A stretch of DNA of 64,000 bases from Sporosarcina sp. ZBG7A. Lineage in GTDB: Bacteria; Bacillota; Bacilli; Bacillales_A; Planococcaceae. Within the stretch, counting starts at the first letter, position 1. Every line of letters starts with the position of its first letter. The position numbers were made by a program, and so were the translations under genes. The DNA lies in NCBI RefSeq assembly GCF_000813425.1, contig NZ_JWIB01000013.1, positions 1-64,000 of the forward strand, read 5' to 3'. The notes beneath the pieces were generated by a model, which saw only the letters and a list, made by a program, of their open reading frames with translations, made no database searches and was not told the DNA's origin. Shown piece after piece: positions 63,302 through 64,000 of the stretch.

Positions 63302-63432
63302 GTTGATTGAAGCAAAAGGTGGCGTCTCCGGAGGGAATACTATTGGAAACAACCTAAGTTTGCGGCTTCCTGCCACAACGGTTGCATGACCTACGTCCTG
63401 TAGGCGCGCGTCCACCTGAAACGTAAATCAAT
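63302..63432. repeat. Diverged copy of the structured intergenic repeat
   Basis: It begins GTTGATTGAAGC and ends ACGTAAATCAAT, with GGTGGCGTCTCCGGAG near the start and GCGCGCGTCCACC near the end, mirroring the layout of the repeat at 27521-27648. The interior is much changed. Confidence 0.6.
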
Positions 63433-63460
63433 ACCCTTTCATTTCTGATTCATGAAATGC

Positions 63461-63508
63461 TAAAAAGGCTATCCTGAAGAGTCATTGACCTCCTGGGATA
63501 GCCTTTTC
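63461..63508 (-). terminator. Intrinsic terminator of the partial amidohydrolase gene
   Basis: AAAAGGCTATCC / GGATAGCCTTTT arms with a 20-base middle, then TTTTTAGC on the minus strand, just after the stop at 63520. Confidence 0.85.
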
Positions 63509-63519
63509 ACATATAGAAA

Positions 63520-64000
63520 TTAACGAATATCTTTTTCTATCTTACCGTCTTTAATAACAACTTGAATCGTATCATGATTCGCCAACGACTTAATATCTTC
63601 TAATGGATTGCCTTTAACAATGACAATATCTGCGAGCTTGCCAGTTTCAATCGTGCCGACGTTCTCTTCCCAACCAAGACATTCCGCTGCAGTTTTCGTA
63701 GATGCTACAATTGCATCCATCGGCGTCATCCCTGCGTTACACATGAGTTCAAGTTCACGCAAGTTCGTACCGTGTTTGAATACACCAGCGTCAGTCCCCA
63801 TCGCGATTTTCACTCCGGCTTTGTACGCTTTCGTGAAGCTCTCGACGTGATGATCAATAACTTCTTTCGACTTTTGCACCGCACTTGCAGGCATTCCGGT
63901 TGCATCCGCCGTTTCAAGTACTGCAACAGGAGCTAGCAATGTTGGCACCAGATACGTTCCATTTTCGATCATAAGGTCAATGGCTTCATCGTCAATGAAA
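63520..64000 (-). CDS. Metal-dependent amidohydrolase, partial (C-terminal part)
   Basis: The frame is open to the window edge; 160 codons are visible and the N-terminus lies beyond it. Imidazolonepropionase/prolidase-type amidohydrolase features are present: NGTYLVPTLLAP, AGVKIAMGTDAG (metal-binding Asp), TNLRELELMCNAGMTPMDAI, STKTAAECLGWEENVGTIE and GKLADIVIVKGNPLEDI. Such enzymes often hydrolyse peptides with proline or acylated amino acids, which suits the neighbouring genes. The specific substrate is not readable from this part. Confidence 0.82.
   Translation of the reverse strand, partial: FIDDEAIDLMIENGTYLVPTLLAPVAVLETADATGMPASAVQKSKEVIDHHVESFTKAYKAGVKIAMGTDAGVFKHGTNLRELELMCNAGMTPMDAIVASTKTAAECLGWEENVGTIETGKLADIVIVKGNPLEDIKSLANHDTIQVVIKDGKIEKDIR

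Overview
The window reads as ordinary chromosome of a low-to-moderate GC, Gram-positive, probably endospore-forming member of the Bacillales. The closest fit is Sporosarcina or a relative in the Planococcaceae. The grounds are strong AGGAGG-type ribosome sites, frequent GTG/TTG starts, a ComK homologue, SigB-type promoters, a SAM-I (S-box) riboswitch, a sortase, a MurP/MurQ/MupG peptidoglycan recycling operon, and dispersed intergenic repeats of a kind seen in Bacillaceae. I see no rRNA, tRNA, prophage, insertion sequence or CRISPR array. The genus is an inference from gene content; no marker gene is present to settle it.

Layout. 1-4.5 kb: secreted repeat proteins (one cut by the window edge, one frameshifted) behind a SigB-type promoter, a zinc-ribbon HtrA-like protease and a sortase. 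4.6-15.8 kb: an SDR oxidoreductase, CstA, a polysaccharide deacetylase, two SigB-type stress proteins, a soluble PAS chemoreceptor, a Na+/H+ antiporter and GlpK. 16.2-22.7 kb: a lipid kinase, an opine-dehydrogenase/YfcC/GntR regulon with three matching operators, DUF4385, ComK and a DUF378 protein. 22.8-33.6 kb: a PucR-type regulator divergent from an eight-gene acyl-CoA catabolic cluster (two MaoC proteins, a Ltp2-like thiolase-fold protein, a DUF35 protein, two acyl-CoA dehydrogenases, an aldehyde dehydrogenase and an acyl-CoA ligase). I read this as a hydratase/retro-aldolase side-chain-shortening pathway like the one known for steroid side chains in Actinobacteria.

33.7-40 kb: a TPR-GGDEF cyclase and the murR-murQ-murP-mupG operon. 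40-46.5 kb: an Excalibur protein, small membrane proteins, a dipeptidase/DUF819 pair, a monooxygenase, and a SAM-I riboswitch in front of an uncharacterised 95-residue coiled-coil protein. 46.6-50.2 kb: a sulfane-sulfur operon (rhodaneses, TusA, DsrE, rhodanese-MBL, TauE/SafE) under a CstR/CsoR-like operator. 50.7-53.6 kb: DUF302, GlpD and MgtC. 53.9-64 kb: an abgB-abgT-abgA operon, a second YfcC transporter divergent from an RpiR/M20/N-acylamino-acid-racemase operon, and the 3' part of an amidohydrolase gene. Much of the window therefore serves scavenging of peptidoglycan fragments, acylated amino acids, peptides, glycerol and acyl-CoAs.

The most unusual structure is intergenic. Eight related elements share a conserved head (core GCGCTACCAATTAAT, then TTGTGTCTCG) followed by five to seven degenerate units at an exact 21-bp spacing. 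A separate family (TTTATGAGCAC...) is arrayed at an exact 20-bp spacing at two loci. Both are about two DNA helical turns, and I cannot assign either to a named family.
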